A stretch of 53,613 nucleotides of DNA from an uncultured Eubacteriales bacterium (GTDB lineage Bacteria; Bacillota; Clostridia; Christensenellales; CAG-138), in the NCBI GenBank assembly GCA_900550525.1, contig URSN01000002.1, forward strand, positions 1-53,613, in the 5' to 3' direction. Position 1 is the stretch's first letter. Each line of letters begins with the position of its first letter. Below, piece after piece: positions 13,501 through 24,683 of the stretch. The position numbers and the translations under genes were made by a program. The notes under the pieces are model-generated. The model did not search any database. It worked only from the letters and a program-made list of their open reading frames with translations, and was not told the origin of the DNA.

Positions 13501-16500
13501 GCCAAAGTTGACCGCAAGGGTTTCGCCGTCCGCTTCGACGGCTATCTCACCCTCGCCGTCGGAATCGTCGGCGCTGCCGTCGCCGTCGGCGTCCGTCCCC
13601 TCCGCGGCGCTGACCCCGGCGGAGACGGCGGTGTTCTCGCCCACCTGGGCGATCACCCTGTTGCGGACGATGAGCGTATCGACCACACCCGTACCGGTGG
13701 CCACGCCGCTGCCCGCGACGGAGCCGCCCACGGCCGCCAGATAGAGCCGCTCGCTGGAGAAGGCGTGGACGACGACGCCGCGCCGCCGCTCGGCCCGGTT
13801 GGCCGTCTGGATGCCGGCGTTGACCGCGTCGCTGAGCGCATAGGCCGTCTGCGATCCGTTCTTGCCGACGGTGGCCTCGACCGCGTTCTCCACCAGCAGC
13901 GTGCCGACGCTCGCGCCGATGCTCGCCTGGGCGCTGCCCGTGGCGGTCACCGCGCCCGCGCCGACGACGGCCAGGCTCTCGCCGTCGGCCACCACGCCGA
14001 TGCTGTCGTAGGCGGCGGCGTCCGTATGGTCGCCCATGCGCGCGGCCGCTTCGCTGCGGTAGATCGAGGTGACGACGGTGCCTGCAAAGTTCAGCTTGCT
14101 CTGCCCCGACGCCGTCAGCGCCGCGCCGGCGGCTGCGGAGAGGTTCTCCACGTCCGCCTCGACGAGGATGCTGCCGCGTTCGGCGCGGAGCGTGGCGGCG
14201 TCGGCGACGCCCGCCTTCTCGCTCACGCCCACGGAGGCGAGCGCCTGCTGTTCAAAGATATGGGTGAGCACGGTGGCGCCGATGGCCGCCGTCGAGCTGC
14301 CGCCGGCCGAAAGGCTCAGCAGCGCCGCCACCGCCGTGGACTCGTCAAACGCATGGACGAGGATGTCCCCCGCCGTGGCGGTGAGGGAGACGCCGGCGCC
14401 CGCGCGCGCGACGGTCTCGGAGCGGTTGAGGAAGGTGCTCACCGTGGCGGCGATGTTGGCGGTGCTCTCCGGCGCGCCGGAGGCGGAGGCCAGCACGAGG
14501 ATGACCTTCTCGCTGCTGTCCGCCGTGAGCGAGATGCCGGCGGCCTCGACCGCCGCGCTATCGCCCAGGCGCGCGCCGGTGCGGCCCGTAAACTCCGCAT
14601 AGGAGACGGTGCCGCCCGCGGCCGCGGTGGTGCTGCCCGTGGCAAAGCCCACGCTCGCGGCGATGATGACGGCCTGCAGATCGTTGTCCGCGTCGATGGC
14701 GAAGGCCCCGTCCGCCGCAACCTGCGCGCCGTCCCCCACGGAGGCGAGCGCCGCCGTGCCGCTGAGCACGACGTTGCCCCCGCCGCCGATGGCCAGCGTG
14801 CTCGACGCGCCCACGGCGGTGGCGTCCGCCACGGACACGTCCCACACCTCGCCCGCTGCGGCGGCGCGGACCGTAACGTCCCCCGCCGCGTCGATGACGG
14901 CGTTGTCGCCGACGGAGGCCGACGCCTCGTCCGAAAGGGATGCGATCGAGACGACCGCGCCCACGCCCGCCTTGGCCGTGCCGATGCTGGCGGAACCGGC
15001 GATCACGCGCGTGTTCGCGCCGCTTTCGGCGCGCACGGCGAGGCTTTCGCCGCCGTCGTTTTCACCGAGCGTCAGGCGCGCATTGTCGCCGATTGCGGCG
15101 AGGACCTGATTGGCCGCAAACAGCGCCGCGATCGTCCCGGCGACGTTGGCCGCGGCCGTGCCGCCCGGCGCGGTGTTGATGCTGCCGGAGACGGCCTCCA
15201 CGTAGTAGTTGACCGTGGCCAGATAGTTGATCATGTCGAGCAGGTCGAGGATGCTCTCCGTACCGAGGCCGAGCTCGATCTTGATGTCCTTGATCCACTC
15301 CGAATCCAGGTCGGCCAGGCTCTCGGGCGGCGTGATGTGGAACAGACCCTTGTCCGCGCCGGTGGCGCCGGTCTCGAAGGTGAGCAGGTCGTCCCAGTCA
15401 AACGGGAACTGATACCGGCTCTCGTCCACGAGCGCGCGCTCGGCCTCGACGGTGAGCGAGCGCGCCTCAACGGTCAGCCCGTCGCCGGCCAGCGCCTTGA
15501 TGTGGCTCTCGGCGTAGAGGATGGCGGCCGCGGCGCCCACGCCCACCTTCTGCTTGCCGATGTTGGCGCCCAGCGCGCGGATGGCGAGCTTGCTCAGGTC
15601 GTTTGCCTGCACCAGCACGTCGCCCGCGGCGCGGATGGTCACGCCGTCGCCAAGCTGCGCGATGGTGTCGGCGTAGGCGGCGAGCACGGCGACCGCGCCC
15701 GCCAGGCCGAGCGTGCCCTTGAGGCCCGTGGCGATGGACGCCGCGATGGCCTGCGCGCTCATGTAGGCGGGGTAGTTGCCCGTCATGTTCTGGCTGCTGT
15801 GCGCGGTGATGGAAACATCGCCGCCCGCGTCGAGGAGCGCGCCGTCCGCCACGCGCGACTCGGCGCTGTTGCGGTTGACGGTCACCGCCACGGCGGCGGC
15901 CGCGGTGTTGGCGCCGGTGGGCGCGGTGGTCACGGTCGCGCCGCTGGCGCGGGTGCGGAAGTTGACGTTGTTTTCGGCGGTGCTCTGCACGTCGCCCTTT
16001 GCGGTGACGCTGCAGAGGATCTCCGCCACGGTGCGGTGCTCCGTCAGCGAGATGCCGACGGCGGCCGCCACGTTGATGCTGGAGGTCGGCGTGGTGAACT
16101 GCGTTGCGCCCGCGCCGCTCTCCGCAGCCGCGCCGCTGGCGGCGCGCGAAGCGCCGTTGGCCGCGCCGGTGCTCTGGCTGAAATCGACGTTGAACACGCG
16201 CAGCAGGTTCGACGAGAACGGGACGGACTTTTCAAACCGGGCCTGCTGCGCCGCGCCGGACTGCGTGAACTTGTCCTGCAGCTTGATGGCGCCCGCCTTG
16301 TTGACCGCGCCCGCGATCGTATCGGTGAGGGTGCTCGTCTCGGCCGCGCCGAAGCCCACGTAGTTGAGCCCCTCGCGGAATTTTTCAAGGAGGCGGTCGA
16401 GGTCCGCGCCAACGGACGTGGCCAGCGCGTTCATCTCGTCGGTAACGTTCGTGGCGGCGTACACGCGCACGCTGCCGCCGGCCTCGGTGTCGGAGGCGAG

Positions 16501-19500
16501 CGCGGCGCGGATGTCGCTCTCCACCTGGGAGTAGCCCACCGCCGCGCCCACGGCCGCCCGCCTGCCCGCGGCAAAGGCGGACACGCCGGTGTAGCTGTCG
16601 CCGCTGTAGAGCGCCTGCAGCAGCACGTTCGCCTTTTCAAACACGTCCGCGCCCGCGGCGTCCACGCCGGCGAGGATGGCCGTATCGAGCGTATCGGCCG
16701 AAGCGGTCGTGGTCAGGCGGCCGCCGGAGAGCAGCTCGGCCTTGACCTCGTTGTGTACGATGGCGACGGCCACGGCCGCGTCGGCCGAGATGTTCTTGGT
16801 GTTGGTGCCTTCGTTCGACTCGTTGACGGCATCCATCGGGTTGTCCCTGCCGAGCGTGCGCGCGGCGCGGAACGCCTTGTCGCGGCGGGCGATGGGATCG
16901 CTGCCGGCGACGGCGACGGTATCCTCGTCGTCGCGGATCGTGGCCTTGACGGCGAGCGAGGCGGCGCTGATGTTGCGATTGGCGGACGCTTCGACCGTAT
17001 CCGCCGCGCCGTCCGCGCCGGGCACGACCGTCTCGGTGCCGATGCGGGCGATGACGCGCGCGTCGATGAAGTTGGCGGCAAACGACGCGCCCACGCCCAC
17101 GGAGCTGCCCGCCGTGCGCGCCGAGGCGGCCTTGGCCGCGTCGCCGAGCGACTTGTCCGCGCTGGCGCTGGCGGTGGTGTAGACCTGCTGCGCCTCGTTC
17201 GCCTCGACCAGCAGCGCGCCGCCGGCCTTGATGTCATGCACGGCCGCGTCCATGCCGCCGCGCCCGGCGATGCTCGCCTCGGACAGGCTGTCCACCGTGG
17301 TCACGGCGACGGAACCCGCCACGCCCACGCCGGACGCGCCCACGCCGGACACGGCCTGCGTGGAGATGAGGTGGCCCGCGCCGTCGAGCTCGCTGTGGCT
17401 GCCGAACTTGTCGGTGAGCAGCGCGGTGAACGCGTCGTAGACGTCCTCAAGACCGATGGCGAGCTGCGCAAACTCCGCCTCCATCGCCTCAAGGATGGGG
17501 AGCGTGATCACGCCGCTGGCCGGGTCGAGCACGGGCGTCCAGTTCTTCGCGTCGGCAAAGGCGGAGGTGAGGCCCGTGATCAGCTCCTCCAGCGCGCCGG
17601 CGTAGAGCTTTGCGTTTTGCGACGCGGTCTGTTCGTCGCCGGTGAGGCTGGCCTTGATCGCATTGAGCATCAGCTCCTCTGCCGCCTGCGCGCGCGCAAA
17701 CCGCTCGGCGGCGACGTCCGCCTCGCTGAGCGGGTTGCCCGCCTCGTCCTGCGTGCTCACGCCGAGGTACTCGTTCAGGCTCTTCTTCTGCTCGTCCGTC
17801 AGGGTGAAGTTTTCATTGGCCGCCAGCTGCAGGATCAGCGGCATGAGCTCATAGCCGAGCACGGTCTTTTCGGCCGTGTACTGCATCATGGTCCTGATCT
17901 CTTCGATCAGCCCGGCGGCATATGCGCCGTAGCCGTAGGCGGCGTCGTAGGCGGCGAGGTGGTTCTCCGCGCCGGTGTACGCCTTCACGATCTCGGCGAT
18001 GATGTACTGCTCGAGGCCGTAGGCATGATCCATGTTCAGCCTCTCGTCGCCCTGCTCAAACCGGTCGATGATGAGATCCTCGACCAGCTCGCGCAGCGTC
18101 CGCTGCCCGGCGCCCTCCACGACGACGCCGCTCACCAGGACCTGCTCGTCCGCCTCGAGGTCCTCCTGCCAGAGGGCGAGGTCGATCATGTCCTTCACCG
18201 CGCGGGCGAGGGCCTCCCGGTCGTCCTTCTCGTTCAGGAAGATGTAGGCGGGGCTGGTCTTGAGCGCCGTATCGCCCACGGAATCGATGACCTTGTCGAG
18301 GCCGTCCTCGCGGATCAGGTAATCGATCAGGATGTCGTAGGCCTTTTGCAGCGCGTCGGACTGGGCCTTCTCGTAGATGTCGGCCTGCACGGTGATGTCG
18401 CCGCTGGCGCTGAGGCGGCCGTTGCCCACATGCGCGATGTTGCGGTGCTCCACGACGTTCACGGCCACGGCCGCGCCGACGCCGATATAGCTGTTGGTAG
18501 CGCTGGCGTTGGACTTTATCTGCGCGTCCGTATCGTTGCGGGCCAGCACGGTGAGGTCCTGCCCGGCCTCGGCGTCGCACCCGTCCGCGATCTCGGCGCG
18601 GGAGAGGTTGCTCTGCACGTTCACGGCGATGCCCGCCGCCACCTGGATGCTGCCCTCGAGCGTGGAGAAGCTGCCGCGCTTTGCCGACGAGGCCGCCACC
18701 TTATCCGCGTTGGTGTTCTTCGTGTTGACGTTTTTGGAGAGCTCCTCGCCGTTTTTCAGCTTTTCGTTGGCGGTCTTATCCGCCTGTTTAAGCGACTCGT
18801 CGTCGCTCGACGAGGTCTTGCCGGAGGCTTCCGTTCCACCGGAGAGCAGGCCGTCGGTCTCGCTGTCCGAGGCCGCCGGGGTCGTGCTCTGCCCGCCGCC
18901 CGCGCTGCCGGACGGGGAGGACGGCGCGCCCATGACGGAGGCCTTGACCGTCTCGGTCATGCGGCTGACGGAATCGGCCGCCACGACGAGGTTGCCCGCG
19001 GCCTTCACCTTGCGCCTGAGATACGCCTCGGCCGAATCGTTGACAACGGCCACGCCCACGGCCGCGCCCATGCCCACCTTGGCGCCGGCCGCCGCCGCGT
19101 CCGCGGTGAGGAAGCGCGCGATGCTGCTCTGCGCGCTGACGGTCACGCTCCCCGCCGCGCCGAGGCGCAGCGCGGACGTGCCGATGTTCGAGAGCACATA
19201 CACGCCGGAAACGCCGGTGGCGGACACCGGTGTGGCGGACGCGCCGCCGTCGGACCCGGCGGCGGCATAGACGCGCTCGCCGCCGTGGAAATAGGCGGAG
19301 ACGGTGACGTCGCCAAGCGCGGCGTCGGCAGCGGCATTGCCCAGAAGGTCGCAAAAGACCACGCCGTCCGCGATCTCGGCCACGACGTCCACGCCGGTGA
19401 CGCCCGCGGCGATGCCCGCGCCGACGCCGATGCTCTCGGCGCTGTAGGTCAGCGCCGGCTCGAGCGGCATGCCGGCGAGCGACTCGCGCACGCGCTTGCC

Positions 19501-22500
19501 GCTTGCGTCGGCCACCGTTTCGAGCGTGCTGTCAAATATTTTGGAAAGGACCTTCACGTCCGCCCCGCTGCCCATGCGGTATTGCGCGCCGGCGCCAAGC
19601 CGCGCGGTGGAGCGCACGGCCGCCACGTGCACCGTGATCGCGCCGCCGAGCATGAGCTTGCCCGTGGACGGGATGTGGCCGGATTTGGAGATGGCGGAGG
19701 AGTCCACCGTGCGGTTGAGCGCGGCCACGGTGAGCCCCGTGCCGGCGGACACCGTGCCGCGGACGATCTCGGCCGCGGCGGTATGGTTCGTCACCGCGAT
19801 GCACGCGGCGATGCCGGCCGCCGTGCTCGTGGCCTCGTTTGTGATCTGGAAGCGCCCGTAGCCGGGGATGAAGGCGATGGTGGAGTTGTTGTAGAGCGAG
19901 CCGTCCGCGCGCGAGCGGGAGGCCGTCTCGCCATGGCTTTGCAGCGACAGCGCGCCGTTTGCCGCGGATACGCTCCCGGCCGTGTCGATGCGCGCCTCCA
20001 CGACGTTGTCCGCCACGGCGATGGCGAACGCGCCCACGGCCTGCGTGGACGGCGGCGCGTCGAACGCGTCCCCCTCCTCCGCAGCGCCCTTGTTGAACAG
20101 GCTGCCGAGCGAGTTGCTGCCGGTGATCTTGCTCACGAGCTTGGCGCGCAGGCCGGAAACGCCGGTGCTGCGCCGGCCCGCCACCGTCTCCACCAGCGTG
20201 ATGACCGAGACGGGCGAGACCGTCTGGTCGGACTGCTGGTTGACGCCGGGGCTGCCCGCCTCGTCCATGTAGATGCTGACCGGGGAGGAGACGGCGTAGG
20301 TCTTGTTGCGCAGCAGCCCGTCCGCGTTGGCGAGGATGTCGCCGTTTTTGCTCGTGACGGAGGCGGTGCTGCCGGTCCCGCCGTCATAGTTGCCGACGTA
20401 GACGCCCGTCTCGGCCAGCACGACGCTGACGCTGACGAACACGCCGCTCTTGGCGCCCTGCGCCGCCACGTCCGTCGGCCCGGCGATGCTCGCGGCTTCG
20501 ACGCTCACGCGGCTGCGCGCGTCGAGCGTGACGTCGCCCTCCGCCGTGACGGAGGCCGCGTCGGTCACGACGGTCTTGGTCTCGGCGGTGACGATTGCGC
20601 TGGAGAGGGAGAGCGAGATCTTGAAGAACGTCCCCACGTCCACGGCGCTGACGTACACCTCGCTGTCGCTTCTGAGCGAGGCGCCGGCCCCGGCTTCGAT
20701 CCGCGCGTCGCCCAGCAGCATCAGGCGCGTATCCGCCATGGCCAGCGCAAACGCCAGCGGCACGTAGGCGAGCAGCTCCTCGGTATCAAAGTTGACGTAC
20801 GTCTCGGCCAGCGCGTGCACAAAGCCGCCGGCGCGGATCGTCCCGCGGATCTCCACCAGCGCCGTGGGCAGCTTGACGACCGCCAGGTTGGCCGAATGGG
20901 ACTGGCCCAGCAGCACGTCCCACATGCCGCGCGTCTGGCTGACGCTGGCCAGCACGTCCACAAGGCCCTCCGCCGTGATCTGCGCCTCCGGCCCGATGAC
21001 GACCTTCGCCTCGGCCGTCGCGTCGTAGACGGACAGGCCGTAGGCCAGGGACGTGCCGGACAGGTCGTCCTCGACCTCGATGGAGGTGGGGACGCTCAGC
21101 GCGCTCGGGTCCTCCGCCCGCGCGGCCAGCACGACGTGCCGCCCCGCCACCGTGCCGTTGACGGTGATGTCCGGCGCGAGGATGAACACGGTCAGCCCAT
21201 CGGCGAGCAGGTCGCCGATGACGGCGGCGTTCTCTGCGGATACGATGAGGTTTGCAAGGAAGGGATCGCCGCTCACCACGAGCGTGAGCCCGGTCACCTC
21301 GACGCGCTCTGCAAGCGGGAGGATATAATCGGTAAAGTCCGTCGCCGCGATGGCGATGCTCGCCGCCGCGCCCGCGACGTACCCGAGGTCGGTCAGGTCC
21401 ACGACCCGCTTGTTCTCCAGCAGGTCGGTGACGGCCTCCACGCCGCCGGTATAGCGCACCGTCAGCGTCTGCTGCAGCGCGACCAGATCCGTCAGCGGGT
21501 CGAGCGCGTCGCCCACCAGGTCGGACGCGACGCTGACGGACGATTGCGCCAGCAGGCTGAGCCCGCCGTCGATCACATGAATCCGCTCGTCGTACGGGAT
21601 GACGCCGAGGGCGGAGCCGGACGCTTCTTCATATATATATTCCGTCGCCAGCTCGCCCTCCAGGTGCAGCCGGTCGTAGCCGCCGTCCGCATCCTCCACG
21701 ATGCGCACGTCGAGGTCGAAGAAATCCGCAAACGCCGCGGAGGTGTGCAGCGTGACGGTATCGTCCCCCGCGCCGCCTGCGACGGTATAGCTGCTCCCGG
21801 CCGAAACGCCGCCGTACTGCCCGGCGATCAGCTCCGAGAAGGTCTTGAGCAGGTTGCGCCCGAGCAGCATGGACACGCCGCCGCTGAGCGCGGCGCTGTC
21901 GTCGCCCTCGCCCAGGTCGAGCGATACGATGGCGCCGCCCAGGTCGATGTCAAAATTGTACTGCGCATACGGCCTGCCGGTGCGCGGGTCGATGGCGCCG
22001 GTGTCGCCGGTATAGAGGTCGGTCGCGTTCACCAGGCATACCGCCACCTGGTCCGCGCCGCCGCCGGTGCGGACGGTCACGGTCGTGGTGGGCCGGTTCT
22101 GGATGTCGCTGACGATGGTCTGCACCTGTTCGCGGATGGCCGCGGCAAGCGCCTGCGCGCGCGCGCAGATCTCGCCCGCCACGCCGTCGGCCACAACGCC
22201 GCCGGTGATGTCGCGGATGGCGTTGATGATGTCGAGCATGGTCGCGGCGTCCACGTTGTTGACGCCGATGGAGGCGGCCGGCACCTGCTTGACGCGCAGG
22301 TCCACCCGGTCGTCGCCGCCGCCGGTGTGCACGATCACCTCGGTCACGTTCTCCGTCTCGATGACGACGTTGTCGTCCAGCTCCGTGCCCTCATAGGTGA
22401 GGCGCTGCGCGTTCTCGGCCTTGATCCGCTCCTCGTTTGCAAAGTACAGCCCGGCGATGAGCAGCTCAAACCCATCGACGGTCACGTCCCCCTCCATGCT

Positions 22501-23244
22501 CGCGCTGCCGTCGGACGCTTCGCCGGCGGCATACTGCTGCGTGACGATATTGATATATCCGTAGGGGTACTGGGGGTCCGCCTTGGAGAAGAGCAGCTCC
22601 TCAAGGTCGGACGCGGGCTGCGTGCCGCCGTCGGGCGTCTGGTCCGTGCCGAGGAATTTGGCGATGGCCTCGCGCAGCGCCGTTTGCAGCTCGCTGCCCT
22701 CGGACAGGTCCAGCCCGCCCTCATAGGTGCCGGCGCTGACGGTGATGTCGATGTGCACCTGCCCGTCGCCGGAGTGCGGGATGCTCGTCTTGAGATAGTC
22801 GACGGCCCCGTTGAGCGCGTTGACGATGGCGTTGTTCGCGGTGTCGTTCTCGTACGTCTCGCCGATCTCGGCGCCGTTGATCTTCAGCGTGGCGCTGCCG
22901 GCGGGGACGGAGTAATCCTCCTCGCTCTCGACCTCGCCGTTGTCCTCGAGGATGGGCGCCGCCGTCTGCGTGTCGCCGTTGCTGCGGGTGAGCGCTTCGC
23001 TCTGGCCGTTCGCCGCAGCGGGGGCTGCCGCCGGCGCGCCGCCGGTCTGTTCCCCGCTGCCGCCGGCCGGAGGCTGGCCGGCGGGATCGCCCGCTGCGGG
23101 CGGCTGCGTTCCGTCGCCGCCGTCTGCATACGCGCCTGCGGGCGCGCACAGCAGCAGCGACAGCACGAGCGCCAAAACGGACAGCGCGCGGATGGCGCGC
23201 ATCCCTCCCCTGAAATTCTCCAAAGCGTATTTCATGCGCTTCAT
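1511..23244 (-). CDS. Giant secreted beta-strand-repeat adhesin-like protein (about 7,240 aa, C-terminus missing)
   Basis: This very large exported protein is probably a surface or filamentous adhesin. The start MKRMKYALENF is chosen because GGGAGG lies seven bases upstream and a signal peptide follows (hydrophobic core, cleavage near AYA, residue 39). Then come a Gly/Pro/Ala/Gln linker (about 40-90) and a region with RTX-like GGxGDD turns near residues 309, 446 and 490. A field of degenerate repeats follows to about residue 5450, alternating hydrophobic strands (SVGVNVAVA type) with short A-x-I-x-D and GDVTVxA segments, like leukotoxin LktA-type beta-solenoids. A helical insert occupies about 1626-1951 and an acidic polar insert about 3541-3671. 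Residues 5450-7190 are mostly non-repetitive and mixed beta. The visible end is Pro-Glu/Gly-Glu-Pro rich. No anchor motif is present because the end is lost at the 1510 junction. Cotranscription with the TPR gene 45 bases upstream is likely. The family is inferred from repeat style, not a domain search. Confidence 0.8.
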
Positions 23245-23289
23245 AAGCCTGCCTCCCAGCTTATTATCTGTCATGTGATCCGTCTGCGT

Positions 23290-24513
23290 TCATTCCTCTG
23301 CCGTCAGCAGTTCCAGCAGGGCGAGCGCCTGCGCGGAGGTTTCCGTATCCGCGTCGTCGCCCTCGTAGTTGGCCGCAAAGAGCAGGTCTTCCGCAGCCTG
23401 TTCATAATCCGGCGCCGGACGCATCAGCTCCGCCACGCCCCGTCCGTAATGGCTCAGCTGGGGCGATACGCCCCGCTCGATGGCCCTGGTGTAATCCTCC
23501 GCCGCCGCGTCGAACTGCTCGAGCGTCAGGCGGCACAGGCCCCGGTAATAGTACAGCGCGTCCATGTCCGCTTCCGACGGCGTTTCGGGCTGCGCCGTAT
23601 CCGCCGGTTCGTCCGCATCCGCCGCGTCCTGCGACTCATCCGCGCCGGCCTCGTGCAGCGCGATCGCGCCGTCGAGCAGCGCAAGCGCCCGCTCATAGTC
23701 CCCCTCGCCGATGAGCGCCAGGCCGATCCCCGCGCTCAGGGACGTCAGCTCCGGCCCGTCCTCCCCCTCGTCCAGCAGGCGCTGCGCCTCGTCCGCCGCG
23801 GCCGCGTACGCCCCGGCCGCATAGTGCAGCTGCGCCAGCAGCAGGCGGATGTCGCCCTGCTGCGGCTCCAGCGCGAGATACGCCGTGAGCGCCCCGGTGA
23901 GCGCCTCGGCGTCTCCCTGCGCGGAATACACCTGCGCCAGCACCAGATACACGTCGCTCTGCGCCGGGTCGATCTCAAGCGCCTGCTCAAGCGGCGCGAC
24001 CGCCTCGTCGCCCCGGTCCAGCATCGTCAGCAGGCAGCCCCGCTTGATCAGCAGGTCGGCGTGGAGCTCCTCGCCGTAATCGGCGGTGTAGAGCGCGAGG
24101 CACTCGTCGATGTAGGCCAGCGCCTCCTCATAATCCTCCAGCGCGATGCGCGCGCTCGCCCGGCGGTAGTAATCCTCCAGATCGGCGGGCCGGCGCAGGC
24201 TGCGCAGCTGCTCCACGAACCGCTCGAACCCGCTGGCGTTGACGTATTCCGTCTCGCCGGCCAGGTAGGTCTCGGCGGCGTTGCCGGCATTTTGGGAGAT
24301 GCTCACGCGGATCCACAGCCCGCTCAGAAGGGAAAGCAGCAGCGCCGCCGCCAGCACGGCCGCCAACGCGCGCATCCATGGTCTTTGATAGAGCTTTGTC
24401 CTTTCCCGTTCCAAAGGGGCGCTTTTCCCCCTTCCGCCGCGCCGGACCGGCTCCGGGCGCGCGTGCTCATGCAAACCGTGCCGCCCGCACGCATGGCGCA
24501 GGCATGCCTTCAT
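23290..24513 (-). CDS. Membrane-anchored tetratricopeptide-repeat protein
   Basis: This 407-residue protein has a basic N-terminus, one transmembrane helix at about residues 47-68 (RALAAVLAAALLLSLLSGLW), and a long outer part of TPR-like helix pairs. Examples are DYEEALAYIDECL, AVAPLEQALEIDPAQSDVYL and QFDAAAEDYTRAIERG. An acidic, Asp/Glu/Ala-rich loop interrupts the TPRs near residues 285-310. TPR proteins act as scaffolds, so a role in assembling or exporting the giant protein is a context inference: the gene ends 45 bases before that ATG, on the same strand, with no terminator between. The start is uncertain because no good Shine-Dalgarno precedes the ATG at 24513; a TTG at codon 39 or the ATG at codon 47 are alternatives. 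Confidence 0.8.
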   Translation of the reverse strand: MKACLRHACGRHGLHEHARPEPVRRGGRGKSAPLERERTKLYQRPWMRALAAVLAAALLLSLLSGLWIRVSISQNAGNAAETYLAGETEYVNASGFERFVEQLRSLRRPADLEDYYRRASARIALEDYEEALAYIDECLALYTADYGEELHADLLIKRGCLLTMLDRGDEAVAPLEQALEIDPAQSDVYLVLAQVYSAQGDAEALTGALTAYLALEPQQGDIRLLLAQLHYAAGAYAAAADEAQRLLDEGEDGPELTSLSAGIGLALIGEGDYERALALLDGAIALHEAGADESQDAADADEPADTAQPETPSEADMDALYYYRGLCRLTLEQFDAAAEDYTRAIERGVSPQLSHYGRGVAELMRPAPDYEQAAEDLLFAANYEGDDADTETSAQALALLELLTAEE

Positions 24514-24607
24514 AAGGGTACATCCATATGATAACAGAAACCAACGCCCCCGTCATCCCCCATTTTACAGGGAAAATCGGGCAGGGGCGGGCGCGTCCAT
24601 ACGTCAG

Positions 24608-24659
24608 TATATTGCAGGTTGTAATATATTGCAGGTTGTATATGGGGATCCATTGCAGG
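24608..24659. repeat. Direct repeats upstream of the TPR/giant-protein operon
   Basis: A 16-base unit (TATATTGCAGGTTGTA) occurs at 24608-24623 and 24625-24640, and a partial copy (CATTGCAGG) at 24651-24659. It lies in the 170-base gap between the LuxR gene and the TPR gene, about 95 bases upstream of the TPR start, where an activator would bind. On the minus strand the first unit also contains TATACT, a possible -10, 17 bases from a poor -35. Assignment as an operator is inference. Confidence 0.45.
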
Positions 24660-24683
24660 CCGTCCAGGGGGACGCCGCGGCGG

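Noticed and set aside
301..24531. An open plus-strand frame of over 8,000 codons opposite the giant gene
   Set aside because: It is the mirror of a strong GC3 bias: the antisense frame avoids stops. Its product is Arg/Ala/Val/His-rich and has no signal peptide or repeats of its own, and only its first 5' part overlaps the true permease.
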